64,000 bases of DNA from Marinobacter salsuginis (GTDB taxonomy: Bacteria; Pseudomonadota; Gammaproteobacteria; Pseudomonadales; Oleiphilaceae). A program made the position numbers and the translations under genes. Position 1 is the stretch's first letter, and each line of letters begins with the position of its first letter. Below are positions 25,550-33,951 of the stretch, one piece after another. The stretch is from contig NZ_BGZH01000001.1 of assembly GCF_009617755.1 (NCBI RefSeq), positions 682,001 through 746,000 on the forward strand, in the 5' to 3' direction. The notes below the pieces were generated by a model. That model did not search any database. It was given only the letters and a program-made list of their open reading frames with translations, and was not told the origin of the DNA.

Positions 25550-27721
25550 ATGCGTTTCACACTCGGTTTATTGCTCTCCTCAACTCTGTTGCTCACCGCC
25601 GGCTGCGGCAGCGGCGAAGACGCCATTGAAGGCGCGGCCAGCCAGCCCAACGATTTCGCTGGAAACAAGAATCCAGTGGATGATTTCAGTACCGGCAGTA
25701 CCGGCGACTCCAACAACGCAGGCGGCCTTGCCAGCAACGAAGTCCGGGTGACCATGGAGATACCGGATGGAGTCACCAGCGAGGGCGAGCTTACCCGCCG
25801 AAACCTGAGAATCGTTCAGCCGGAAAGGGTGAGCGTTTACTACACCAATCAGACCCTGTCTGTGCTGGATGAACCCTCGATTTCCACGCGCACCGACAGC
25901 GAAGGCTTCACCATTATCGAGTTTACCGATGGCCTGCCCCTGGGGCCGGATGTGATTATCGATGCCACTTACGGCAATACCCGCATGCGCGCCCTGGCCG
26001 CCGATGCCGACCGGGATGTGAAGGTGAATCCTTTCTCCGAGTATCTGATACGCAACACGCTCAGCAGCTACACGGCCGGTGAGTTCCAGATCATAATGGA
26101 TTGCGTTGCCGATGCCGGTGGCGAGCTGTGCCTGAACAAATATGTGTGGTCCACCCTGGCCGATCAGGTGCACGACTTTGAAATTGATATTCCCTCGAAT
26201 ATAGGCCTGGGCGGCGCCCTGGATGTACTGGAAAATCGGGGAGACTTTGCCCGGTACGTAAGCGCCATGGCCGACTACGCCGTGCTGGACGAAACTTCTT
26301 CGGGCAAGATCAGCGCCAGTTCGGCTGACTATAACGCGGTATTTCTGGGCATGGAACTGGGGCAAACGTTTCTGGAATCCTCCCTCAGCGGATCGGGGCA
26401 ATGGGGTGTTCGTACTGCTCAAGAAGAGGTGCTGACGGACAATAACGGCACCGGCTATGTCTACCCGGCCCTGACACTTACCAGCTTCGATGCCTTCAAT
26501 ATTCGCGTTACGTCCCTGGCTAACGATATCCCCTACGATCGGGAAACCCTGATTCATCAGGATGGCAACAATTTCTTTGTGCGCGGCTCCGAGAACTGGG
26601 AACGTAACACCCACTCCTCCTCTCCCGGGGCTGCCACCTTGCTGGAAGACACTCGGTTACTGGCTGGCCGGGCGCTTTACCAGAGTATTACCGGTCGTGG
26701 CAGCTCCAAGATCATTGGCTGGACCCGTAATCCCTACTACCTGGATGCCTTCACCAGCACTCCGGTGGATGAAACCACCGGGCCTGACCGGGTGATCAGC
26801 GGCTATTTCAGTGCCGGCAAGGCCATTGAACTGGAAGCTGAGGGCGACCAGTTGCAGCGGCTCACTACGCTGGAAGACCAGTATCTGTCTGTTCTCGAGA
26901 TAAACCTGCTGCGACAGGAAGGCTTTGACGCTGGCACTTTGAACGGCCGGGACTACAACGTTGTTTACCTGGCAAATCGGTTCAGCGATGGGACTGCACC
27001 TTTGACCATCGAAGCCGGTATTGGTCAGTGGCAAATCAATGGCGGCACGGTCAGCCAATCCCAGAGCTATACAACGGTACAGCGCGGTAACTCGGGCACT
27101 GTCACTACGGACCCCACCGGCTCCCGAACAGACTCCTGGACCCTGAGCTCCCGCACTGCTCGGCTCAGCAATGGCGATGCGGATATTGGTCGATTGAACC
27201 TGGACATCACCACCGCCTCCGGAAATTTCGAACAACCGGATATTGGTGTAGGCGCCAGCACACCGGACGGCTCCCTCATGGCATTCAACCTGGACGACAG
27301 CCCACTGGGTGACGGGCTCCTCGTGGCTGGCGAGCAAACCACCAACAGTGCACCGGCCACGGGCCAGTTCAGGCTTCAGGGCGTGGCCCTGGCCCTGACA
27401 ACGGATACAAACCGGCTCCGCCATTTCGACAATGCCGTACTGACCATCGACTCCTCCAGTGCCGCAACACTGTCACCGGTAGCAATTACCAGCACCCATT
27501 CTGTCGATAACGAGGCAGTGACAAAACCGGCCCTTGAGACCCTGCCGGACATCGCCCTGACCTACACCCAATCCGGCGGTGGGCAGGTGCAGTTCACCAG
27601 CGGAAGCCTTGTTCTCGATGGCTTTCACACAGCAAGTCAGGACCAGTTTTACCTGCGCTTCCGAACTACCGAGGCCAGCGAGGAACAGATAGGCCTCGTG
27701 ATTGCCACGAGATTGCCCTGA
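25550..27721 (+). CDS. Large unknown lipoprotein
   Basis: A 723-residue protein with a clear lipobox (LLLTAGCGSGED, cysteine near residue 19), so it should be lipid-anchored in the outer membrane or periplasmic face. The first 60 mature residues are a disordered Ser/Gly/Asn-rich linker. The remainder is rich in Thr, Ser and short beta-like stretches and has few cysteines. I recognise no domain. A pattern of carboxylate- and Asp-rich turns (NLDDSPLGDGLL, DADRDVKVN) is compatible with a secreted beta-sandwich or propeller. It stands alone between a terminator and the Bax-like gene. High G+C and even codon use argue for a real gene. Confidence 0.75.
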   Translation: MRFTLGLLLSSTLLLTAGCGSGEDAIEGAASQPNDFAGNKNPVDDFSTGSTGDSNNAGGLASNEVRVTMEIPDGVTSEGELTRRNLRIVQPERVSVYYTNQTLSVLDEPSISTRTDSEGFTIIEFTDGLPLGPDVIIDATYGNTRMRALAADADRDVKVNPFSEYLIRNTLSSYTAGEFQIIMDCVADAGGELCLNKYVWSTLADQVHDFEIDIPSNIGLGGALDVLENRGDFARYVSAMADYAVLDETSSGKISASSADYNAVFLGMELGQTFLESSLSGSGQWGVRTAQEEVLTDNNGTGYVYPALTLTSFDAFNIRVTSLANDIPYDRETLIHQDGNNFFVRGSENWERNTHSSSPGAATLLEDTRLLAGRALYQSITGRGSSKIIGWTRNPYYLDAFTSTPVDETTGPDRVISGYFSAGKAIELEAEGDQLQRLTTLEDQYLSVLEINLLRQEGFDAGTLNGRDYNVVYLANRFSDGTAPLTIEAGIGQWQINGGTVSQSQSYTTVQRGNSGTVTTDPTGSRTDSWTLSSRTARLSNGDADIGRLNLDITTASGNFEQPDIGVGASTPDGSLMAFNLDDSPLGDGLLVAGEQTTNSAPATGQFRLQGVALALTTDTNRLRHFDNAVLTIDSSSAATLSPVAITSTHSVDNEAVTKPALETLPDIALTYTQSGGGQVQFTSGSLVLDGFHTASQDQFYLRFRTTEASEEQIGLVIATRLP

Positions 27722-27770
27722 GCCCGGCAGCATCCGACAAAACCCAACAGGCAGACGCTTACGTATAACC

Positions 27771-27779
27771 TGTTATAAT
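27771..27779 (+). promoter_or_regulatory. Extended -10 promoter of the Bax-like gene
   Basis: TGTTATAAT is a perfect extended -10 element (TGnTATAAT). There is no good -35 box, which is usual for extended -10 promoters. The predicted start near 27786 leaves a 25-nt leader containing a GAGAGG ribosome site before ATG 27811. Confidence 0.6.
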
Positions 27780-27810
27780 TGTTGCCATATCGACTTTTAC
27801 GAGAGGTTTT

Positions 27811-28746
27811 ATGTCTGCAGGTAAACGTGCGGCCATGTTGATGGTTCCCTTGATTGCGTTTGCGATCGGGGGAGGGTTCTATACGCCACAGGCGAGCGTT
27901 GACCGGGGCAATTCTGATAACTCGGGTTCCGAACCTGCCCTTTCCTCCCTGCCACCACTGCCGCACTGGGCCAACGACGACCTTCCGGATTTCTCTCAAT
28001 ACGTCGACACAACTGAGAAGAAAGCCGCCTTCTTTTCGTTTCTATATCCAAGGATTGTCCTGGCCAACTCCCGGATTCTGATTGAACGCGACTACCTCGA
28101 CAGTCTTTCCGACAAGGCAACCCTGACCAGCAAGGAATACAACTGGCTGGCGCAGCAATCCGAGAGGCTGAGAGTGGACGCCAAGCCGGGCAGCGAGGAG
28201 CAATTTTCCCTGTTACGCAAGCGTCTGGATGTAATTCCACCGTCACTGATCCTGGCCCAGGCTGCCAACGAATCTGCCTGGGGCACCTCCCGCTTTGCGA
28301 CCGAGGGCAACAATCTGTTCGGCCAGTGGTGTTTTTCCAAGGGCTGTGGCCTGGTGCCGCTTGGGCGTGCTGAGGGCGCCAGCCATGAGGTGGCGAAGTT
28401 CTCTTCGCCGTACCGGTCGGTTCGCGCCTATATTCAGAACCTGAACCGCCATCCCACGTACCAATTGCTGCGGGACGTTCGCCTCAAGGATCGCCGAAAC
28501 GATACGCCTCTGTCCGGCCTGGAACTGGCGGAAGGCCTGCTCGGCTATTCCGAACGGGGCGAAGAGTATATAGAAGAGATCCGGGCAATGATTCATTACA
28601 ACAACCTTGAGTTCTATGATGACAATTTCCGCAGCGTCGTCAGTAACCTCGATCCCGGCAGCCTGGAGCAGCTGGCCTCGACGGACGCACCAAACGGGTT
28701 GTTGCCCCGCCAATCCTCACTGAACACGGACCCGGCTGAAGGCTAG
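27811..28746 (+). CDS. Bax-like glucosaminidase-domain protein
   Basis: A 311-residue protein with an N-terminal signal or anchor (MLMVPLIAFAIGGGF) and a peptidoglycan N-acetylglucosaminidase-type domain over about residues 140-265. The conserved core is ILAQAANESAWGTSRFATEGNNLFGQWCF, which includes the catalytic glutamate of the family. It resembles E. coli Bax and should trim peptidoglycan in the periplasm. The acyltransferase gene follows 12 bases after the stop. Confidence 0.85.
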   Translation: MSAGKRAAMLMVPLIAFAIGGGFYTPQASVDRGNSDNSGSEPALSSLPPLPHWANDDLPDFSQYVDTTEKKAAFFSFLYPRIVLANSRILIERDYLDSLSDKATLTSKEYNWLAQQSERLRVDAKPGSEEQFSLLRKRLDVIPPSLILAQAANESAWGTSRFATEGNNLFGQWCFSKGCGLVPLGRAEGASHEVAKFSSPYRSVRAYIQNLNRHPTYQLLRDVRLKDRRNDTPLSGLELAEGLLGYSERGEEYIEEIRAMIHYNNLEFYDDNFRSVVSNLDPGSLEQLASTDAPNGLLPRQSSLNTDPAEG

Positions 28747-28758
28747 AGACCCTACCCC

Positions 28759-29673
28759 ATGCTCGATTTTCTCCCCGCGCCGCTGAAGGGGACTTTGGCG
28801 GCCCTGCTGATCTTGTGTAACACATTGGTGCTGTTTCCGGTTCTTCTGGTATTCGCCCTGCTGAAACTCGTGCTACCGATCACGTCCGTTCGCAAGGGCT
28901 GCACGGTGGTACTCAGCAACATTGCGTGGGTCTGGATCGGTTTCAACAATCTGCTGATGGATCTGTTACACAAGGTCGAATGGGATGTGCGGGGCGTTGA
29001 GAATCTGAGCCGGGAGCACTGGTATTTTGTTACCTGCAACCACCAGAGCTGGGCCGATATTCCTGCCATTCAGTACGTGCTCAACAGCCGGATCCCGCTG
29101 CTGAAGTTCTTCCTGAAAAAACAGCTGATCTGGGTGCCGTTGCTCGGCGTTGCCTGGTGGGCACTGGATTTCCCGTTTATGCACCGTCATACCAAGGAGC
29201 AGTTAGCAAAACGCCCGGAACTGAAAGGCAAGGATGTGGCAGCCACCCAGGCCGCCTGCGAAAAGTTTCGCTACACACCGGTGACCATCTTCAACTTTAT
29301 GGAAGGCACGCGGTTTACACCCGAGAAACATGATCGCCAGAATTCACCCTACAAGCACCTATTGAAACCAAGAGCAGGCGGAACGGCTTTTGTACTGGGT
29401 GCTATGGGCGAAATGATCCACACCATGCTTGATGTCACCATCGTGTATCCGGACGGCCGCGCCGGCTTTTGGGATTATCTGTGTGGGCGGATCCGCAGGA
29501 TTATTATTGATGTGCGGACGCGCGAAATACCCGGCGAGTTTCTGGGAATGGATTACGAAAACAACCGGGAAACCCGAGTCGCATTCCAGCGCTGGGTCAG
29601 TGAGATCTGGGCCGAGAAGGATGCGCGAATCGAGGCGCTTAAAGCAGCCCCAACTCCCGGGCCCGGACGATAG
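28759..29673 (+). CDS. 1-acyl-glycerol-3-phosphate acyltransferase family protein (YihG-like)
   Basis: A 304-residue membrane acyltransferase with the catalytic NHQSWADIPA motif (NHx4D, about residue 95) and the acceptor-binding FMEGTRFTPEKH motif (about 182). An N-terminal hydrophobic segment anchors it to the inner membrane. It resembles E. coli YihG and BslA-type enzymes that acylate lysophosphatidic acid. The gene follows the Bax-like gene closely and its end overlaps the end of the convergent regulator gene by 35 bases. Confidence 0.88.
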   Translation: MLDFLPAPLKGTLAALLILCNTLVLFPVLLVFALLKLVLPITSVRKGCTVVLSNIAWVWIGFNNLLMDLLHKVEWDVRGVENLSREHWYFVTCNHQSWADIPAIQYVLNSRIPLLKFFLKKQLIWVPLLGVAWWALDFPFMHRHTKEQLAKRPELKGKDVAATQAACEKFRYTPVTIFNFMEGTRFTPEKHDRQNSPYKHLLKPRAGGTAFVLGAMGEMIHTMLDVTIVYPDGRAGFWDYLCGRIRRIIIDVRTREIPGEFLGMDYENNRETRVAFQRWVSEIWAEKDARIEALKAAPTPGPGR

Positions 29674-32341
29674 CCTGAGTCCGGGATTTCACTTCCAGTT
29701 TGGCATTGATTCGGCGGGCATGGGTTTTCACCGTGTGGAGGGAAATGTGCAGTTTGTCGGCAATTTCTTGGTTTGACAGCCCTTTGGCAATCAACTCAAG
29801 CACGCCCTGTTCCCTCTCGCTGATCGGTTCCGCCAAAGCGTCAGCACCGGCTGAGCCGGCACGCAACTCGAAAAGCTCACCCAGCGCCTCTTTGAACGCA
29901 CTGTCCGGCAACTGACCAAAGCCCTTTGCCATCAACTCCTGAAGCTCATTCCGCAGCTCCCTGAACGGACTGATGAAGTGCTCTGCCTCCGCCTCGGTAA
30001 CAACGTTGGACAGAATCTTAACGGCAACCACGGGCCCCTTTTCATCCAGAACAATCACCGCCTCCAGCAGACGCATGTGAATCTCCACGCCCCAGGGAAT
30101 CGCGCCCTGATAACGCTCACGGATTCCCTGAAGAGTCTCCCGGGCGCGGATCAGGTCACCACGGGCGAGATCAACCCGCACCTGCAGGCAGTCCAGAAGC
30201 CCTGGCATCATTGGGAACAGCTCAGGCACACAGCCAGCTTCCCGATATGGGGCCAGCTTACGAACTGCCTGATCGGCGCTGTCGATCTGGTTCTGGGCCA
30301 GCCAGCAATTTGCCTTCAGTGCTTCAAGCACCGGCACAAACAGCGATTCGTCGACTTGCCAGGAATGCATGGTTCTCTCGGCCCTGCCAATCCATACAAA
30401 AGCGTCTTCAAGCCTGCCCTGGGCCTTGCACATCAGCACGCGGATCGTCATTGCCAGCAGCAGGCCCAGATCGCGGGTCTGTTCGGCATGACGCCCGCAG
30501 GTAACCAGCAAACGGTCTGCTTCGGCTTCCCGCCCCTGATGCCAGAGCACCAGTACGAGGTTCAACTGTAGCCGGGTTTCCCCAATACGGGCGGGGCGAG
30601 ACAGTTCCTGCATGGCGGTATCAAGGCCAGTGCGCAGTAACTGCTCGGCGTGTTTCAGTGCGCCTTTGCCCAGTTCAATCCGGGCATGGGCATAAACCGC
30701 CAGGGCTTCAGAACCGGAATCGCCCGCTTCCCTGGCCAGTCTCGAGGCAGCGCGATTCGCTTCCCGCGCTTCCTGGAATCTACCTGCTGCACAAAGGGCA
30801 CTGGAGCGGACCATCTGGGTAACCAGTTGGCCCTGGGTACTGAGCTCACCCTCTGCCAGGGCCCTATCCGCCATTTCCAGGGCCGGGCCAACACTTCCCT
30901 CTCCGCGCAGAATAAAGGCTTTGAGTGCGCAAATGCGCGGAGCCTGTTCTTTCAGGTCAGGCTCAGCCAGGCCGTCAATCAGGGCTCGCGCCTGACGGAA
31001 CTGCCCACCAATCGCATGAACCCAGCTATAGACGATCCTGAGCCGCACGCTCCGTTCCAGCAGCTGTGCGGGAAGGCTCTTGCGGAGGCGAAGCAGTGAA
31101 GCCGTATCCTGCCCCAGCAACAGGGCTTCTGACCCCTCGGAAGCAATGCGGATCACCTCGTCGGCATCGCCAGCCAAAAGGGCATACTTGAGCGCTTCCG
31201 GGAACTGGTCACGCACACCAAACCACCGACTTGCCTGAAGCATACGCTCCGAATACCCGGCCATCGCCGGCAATTTCAGCCATTCCTGCAACAACGGATT
31301 GATGCGGTACCAGCGCCCACGACCCGGCATGGACTTAAGCGGCAGCCCCCGCTCAACGGCCTGGGAAGGAACGAAACCCGCTTCAGGCAGGAGGGGCTCA
31401 AGTGCCAGGAAGAGCTCATCGGAACACAGCTCAAGCTCGGCAATGCCGCGCATGGAGCGCATCTGGCCCGGTGTCAGAGTGCCAAGGACCGATTCCTTGA
31501 GAAACCGCTCAACACTGGGCGTTTCCTGAATCGGTTTCCTTTCAACATTCTGGAAAACTTCTCGACGATAAAGCGCTAATGGCGTTGCCCAACCCTCGGT
31601 CATGTCATAGAGGTTGTCGACAGCCACGCTGGTCAGTCCGCTGTTTGCCGTGGCCGAACGGAAAAACTCGAAGGTTTCTGAACGGGAGAGTTCCAGCGCT
31701 TCTGGTCCAATCCGGATAAAGCGGTTTTCCAGCTCGAGACTGTGTGTTTCAAACGGCAAAGCCTTGCGCGAAATCAGCACGATGGAGGAGCCTGCCGGAA
31801 AATCGATCACCAATTGCTGAAGCAGGTCCACAACGGCGGGGTTGCTGAGATTCTGGAGGTTGTCCAACACCAGCACTCTTGGCTGATCTGAACCCTTGCG
31901 GGCCAGCGCCACCTGCATCATTGACAGGATATCCGAGAAGGTCGCGCCACTCTGCAAGCCCTGCTCCGGCGTTTCGGGGAGATCGAGGGCGGTGGCGAGC
32001 AAGGTCAGAAAACGGGAGGGCGCATTGTCCTGAGAGTTAAGGGCAACCCACCGAACCTGTTCAGCAGTCATTTCTGCACTGCGAAGCGCATTCACCACGG
32101 CATGGGATTTTCCGTAGCCACAGGGCGCCTCTATAAACAGAACACTTCTGGGACTCAGCGCTTCGGAGATCTTGCCATCAAGCCTGGGCCGGGCCAGTGA
32201 ATCAGACGGAATCGGCGGAAGCTGAACCCGCTGTCTTAGCAAGTCTCTGACCAGTTCACCTCGCTGTAGACCACTATTCGCCGACTGAAATTCATCGTTG
32301 GCTGCACAGCCATCATTGAATGGTTTCACGCACTGCCCCAT
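29639..32341 (-). CDS. MalT-like large ATP-binding LuxR-family regulator (LAL)
   Basis: A 900-residue regulator with a STAND-type NTPase domain near the N-terminus (Walker A APCGYGKSH at about 72-80, Walker B-like RVLVLDNLQNL), a long helical TPR-like middle part (about 400-800), and a C-terminal LuxR-type helix-turn-helix (REQGVLELIAKGLSNQEIAD, HISLHTVKTHARRI). Such proteins oligomerise on ligand and ATP binding and activate transcription. It lies downstream of the DUF1302-DUF1329 genes in the same orientation, after a terminator, and may control them. The ligand is unknown. Confidence 0.88.
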   Translation of the reverse strand: MGQCVKPFNDGCAANDEFQSANSGLQRGELVRDLLRQRVQLPPIPSDSLARPRLDGKISEALSPRSVLFIEAPCGYGKSHAVVNALRSAEMTAEQVRWVALNSQDNAPSRFLTLLATALDLPETPEQGLQSGATFSDILSMMQVALARKGSDQPRVLVLDNLQNLSNPAVVDLLQQLVIDFPAGSSIVLISRKALPFETHSLELENRFIRIGPEALELSRSETFEFFRSATANSGLTSVAVDNLYDMTEGWATPLALYRREVFQNVERKPIQETPSVERFLKESVLGTLTPGQMRSMRGIAELELCSDELFLALEPLLPEAGFVPSQAVERGLPLKSMPGRGRWYRINPLLQEWLKLPAMAGYSERMLQASRWFGVRDQFPEALKYALLAGDADEVIRIASEGSEALLLGQDTASLLRLRKSLPAQLLERSVRLRIVYSWVHAIGGQFRQARALIDGLAEPDLKEQAPRICALKAFILRGEGSVGPALEMADRALAEGELSTQGQLVTQMVRSSALCAAGRFQEAREANRAASRLAREAGDSGSEALAVYAHARIELGKGALKHAEQLLRTGLDTAMQELSRPARIGETRLQLNLVLVLWHQGREAEADRLLVTCGRHAEQTRDLGLLLAMTIRVLMCKAQGRLEDAFVWIGRAERTMHSWQVDESLFVPVLEALKANCWLAQNQIDSADQAVRKLAPYREAGCVPELFPMMPGLLDCLQVRVDLARGDLIRARETLQGIRERYQGAIPWGVEIHMRLLEAVIVLDEKGPVVAVKILSNVVTEAEAEHFISPFRELRNELQELMAKGFGQLPDSAFKEALGELFELRAGSAGADALAEPISEREQGVLELIAKGLSNQEIADKLHISLHTVKTHARRINAKLEVKSRTQAIVRARELGLL

Positions 32342-32506
32342 TTAACTCCGGCCTGAACTGCCTCGCACCGCCGGAAAAGTGGATCTTGCACTGACTTTTG
32401 AGTGGCGACCGGCATCGGGTACGCCTTTAGTATGATAGGAAGGTTAAACCAATTGAGGGGTAGGCTGCAAAATTTTGACGTGAAAGGATTTTCTCAGGTG
32501 TAAAAA

Positions 32507-32540
32507 AAACGGCGGGCCATGGGGCCCGCCGTTTTTCAGA
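32507..32540. terminator. Bidirectional terminator after the DUF1329 gene
   Basis: CGGCGGGCC and GGCCCGCCG form a nine-pair stem around a short loop, with eight A on the left and TTTTT on the right. It can therefore terminate on either strand, and for the DUF1329 transcript (minus strand) the T run is eight long. It lies about 20 bases after the DUF1329 stop. Confidence 0.9.
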
Positions 32541-32555
32541 TCTTCAGATGATCCG

Positions 32556-33917
32556 TTACCGGGTACCTGCGCGGCGCAGTGCGGCCGGCGTGTAATCCCG
32601 TGAGCGACGCTCAACGCCGAACTCGTACGGATTCTCTTCTTCGTTGGTCAGGCCCAGTGCAAGGTAGCGGCCAGAGAGCAGGTCGTACAGAGTCTCGATG
32701 GCGTACCAAGGCACGTTCTGATCATAGAACTGCATGTTGTGGGCTTCGGCAACGCGCCACAGCTCGCCACGACCGTCGTAATGATCAATAACCGATGCCT
32801 GCCAGGAGTCTTCGTCAATGTAGAAGTCACGCTGGGCGTAGATGTGACGGGCGCCATCCTTCAGGGTTGCCCTTACGTGCCACACGCGGTGCAGCTCGTA
32901 GCGGGTGTATTCCTGATTGATGTGGCCAGCCTTGATGATCTGGTCATACGTAAGACTCGGGTCAACCAGCTTGTAGGAGTTGTACGGAATGTACATTTCC
33001 TTTTTGCCGATCAACTCCCAGTTGTATCGATCCGGAGCACCGTTGAACATGTCGAAGTTGTCAGACGTACGCATACCGTCAGCTGCTGTACCCGGTCCGT
33101 CATAGGCTACCTGGGGTGCACGACGAACACGGCGCTGACCGGCGTTGTATACCCAGGCACGGCGAGGCTCTGCAACCTGGTCAATGGTTTCGTGTACCAG
33201 CAGAACGTTACCCGCCAGACGCGCCGGCGCGGTGATGGCCTGCTTGAAGTAGAACAGTACGTTCGGATCCATGCCTGGCTCGTAGTCTGCCAGGTAGGTC
33301 CGCCAGGTCAGCTCGTCCTGGAATTTGACCACCGAGAAGTCACCACCTTCTGTCGGGGTTACCTGGCCAACGTTACGCTGAACAGAACCACCACGGTAGC
33401 GGGTAATATGGTTCCAGATCGCTTCCAGACCGTTCTGGGGAATCGGGAACGGTGTGGCGGACTGATAGTTGCCCAGACCATTACCGTCTTTAATGAGCTC
33501 CACCTCTGTCGCGTTCTCGACTGTCTGCTCCATTACCTCCTGTGGGTAAGCGGCGGTACGATGGGTTTCGTACACAGGCATGAAGTAATCGTCGTAACGC
33601 TCAATCATCGCGACCTGACCCGGGGACAGGTTGTCCTTGTATTGCTCGACATTGCTCTGATCGATGGTGAACTTCGGCTGCTCATTCGGGAACGGATTCA
33701 CATAGATTCCGTCATTCTTGTAACCGGCCGGTGGAGTTGTAAGGCCTCCAGTCCAGGCGGGAATCGCACCGCCATTACCGGATTTTTCTGCACCCATCGG
33801 TGTCAGCGAGTTACCCAGCTTGGCCGCTTCTTCAGCAGAAACCGCACCCCAGGCCTGGCCAGCAAACATGCTTGCTGCCAATACGCCTGTGGCCAGTAGT
33901 TTCTTGTTCAGTTTCAT
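32556..33917 (-). CDS. DUF1329 family exported protein
   Basis: A 453-residue protein with a signal peptide (LLATGVLAASMFAGQAWG) and family-typical stretches such as GGLTTPPAGYKNDGIYVNPFPNEQP and VLLVHETIDQVAEPRRAWVYNAGQRRVRRAPQVAYD. DUF1329 proteins resemble LolB/LppX-like outer-membrane lipid carriers and nearly always pair with a DUF1302 barrel, as here, 34 bases downstream of it. They are often linked to RND-type exporters and to hydrophobic substrate use, but no exporter is in this window. The AGGGA ribosome site is good. Confidence 0.88.
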   Translation of the reverse strand: MKLNKKLLATGVLAASMFAGQAWGAVSAEEAAKLGNSLTPMGAEKSGNGGAIPAWTGGLTTPPAGYKNDGIYVNPFPNEQPKFTIDQSNVEQYKDNLSPGQVAMIERYDDYFMPVYETHRTAAYPQEVMEQTVENATEVELIKDGNGLGNYQSATPFPIPQNGLEAIWNHITRYRGGSVQRNVGQVTPTEGGDFSVVKFQDELTWRTYLADYEPGMDPNVLFYFKQAITAPARLAGNVLLVHETIDQVAEPRRAWVYNAGQRRVRRAPQVAYDGPGTAADGMRTSDNFDMFNGAPDRYNWELIGKKEMYIPYNSYKLVDPSLTYDQIIKAGHINQEYTRYELHRVWHVRATLKDGARHIYAQRDFYIDEDSWQASVIDHYDGRGELWRVAEAHNMQFYDQNVPWYAIETLYDLLSGRYLALGLTNEEENPYEFGVERRSRDYTPAALRRAGTR

Positions 33918-33951
33918 TTAAATTCCCTCGTTCAACGAATTCTTTCCGGGT

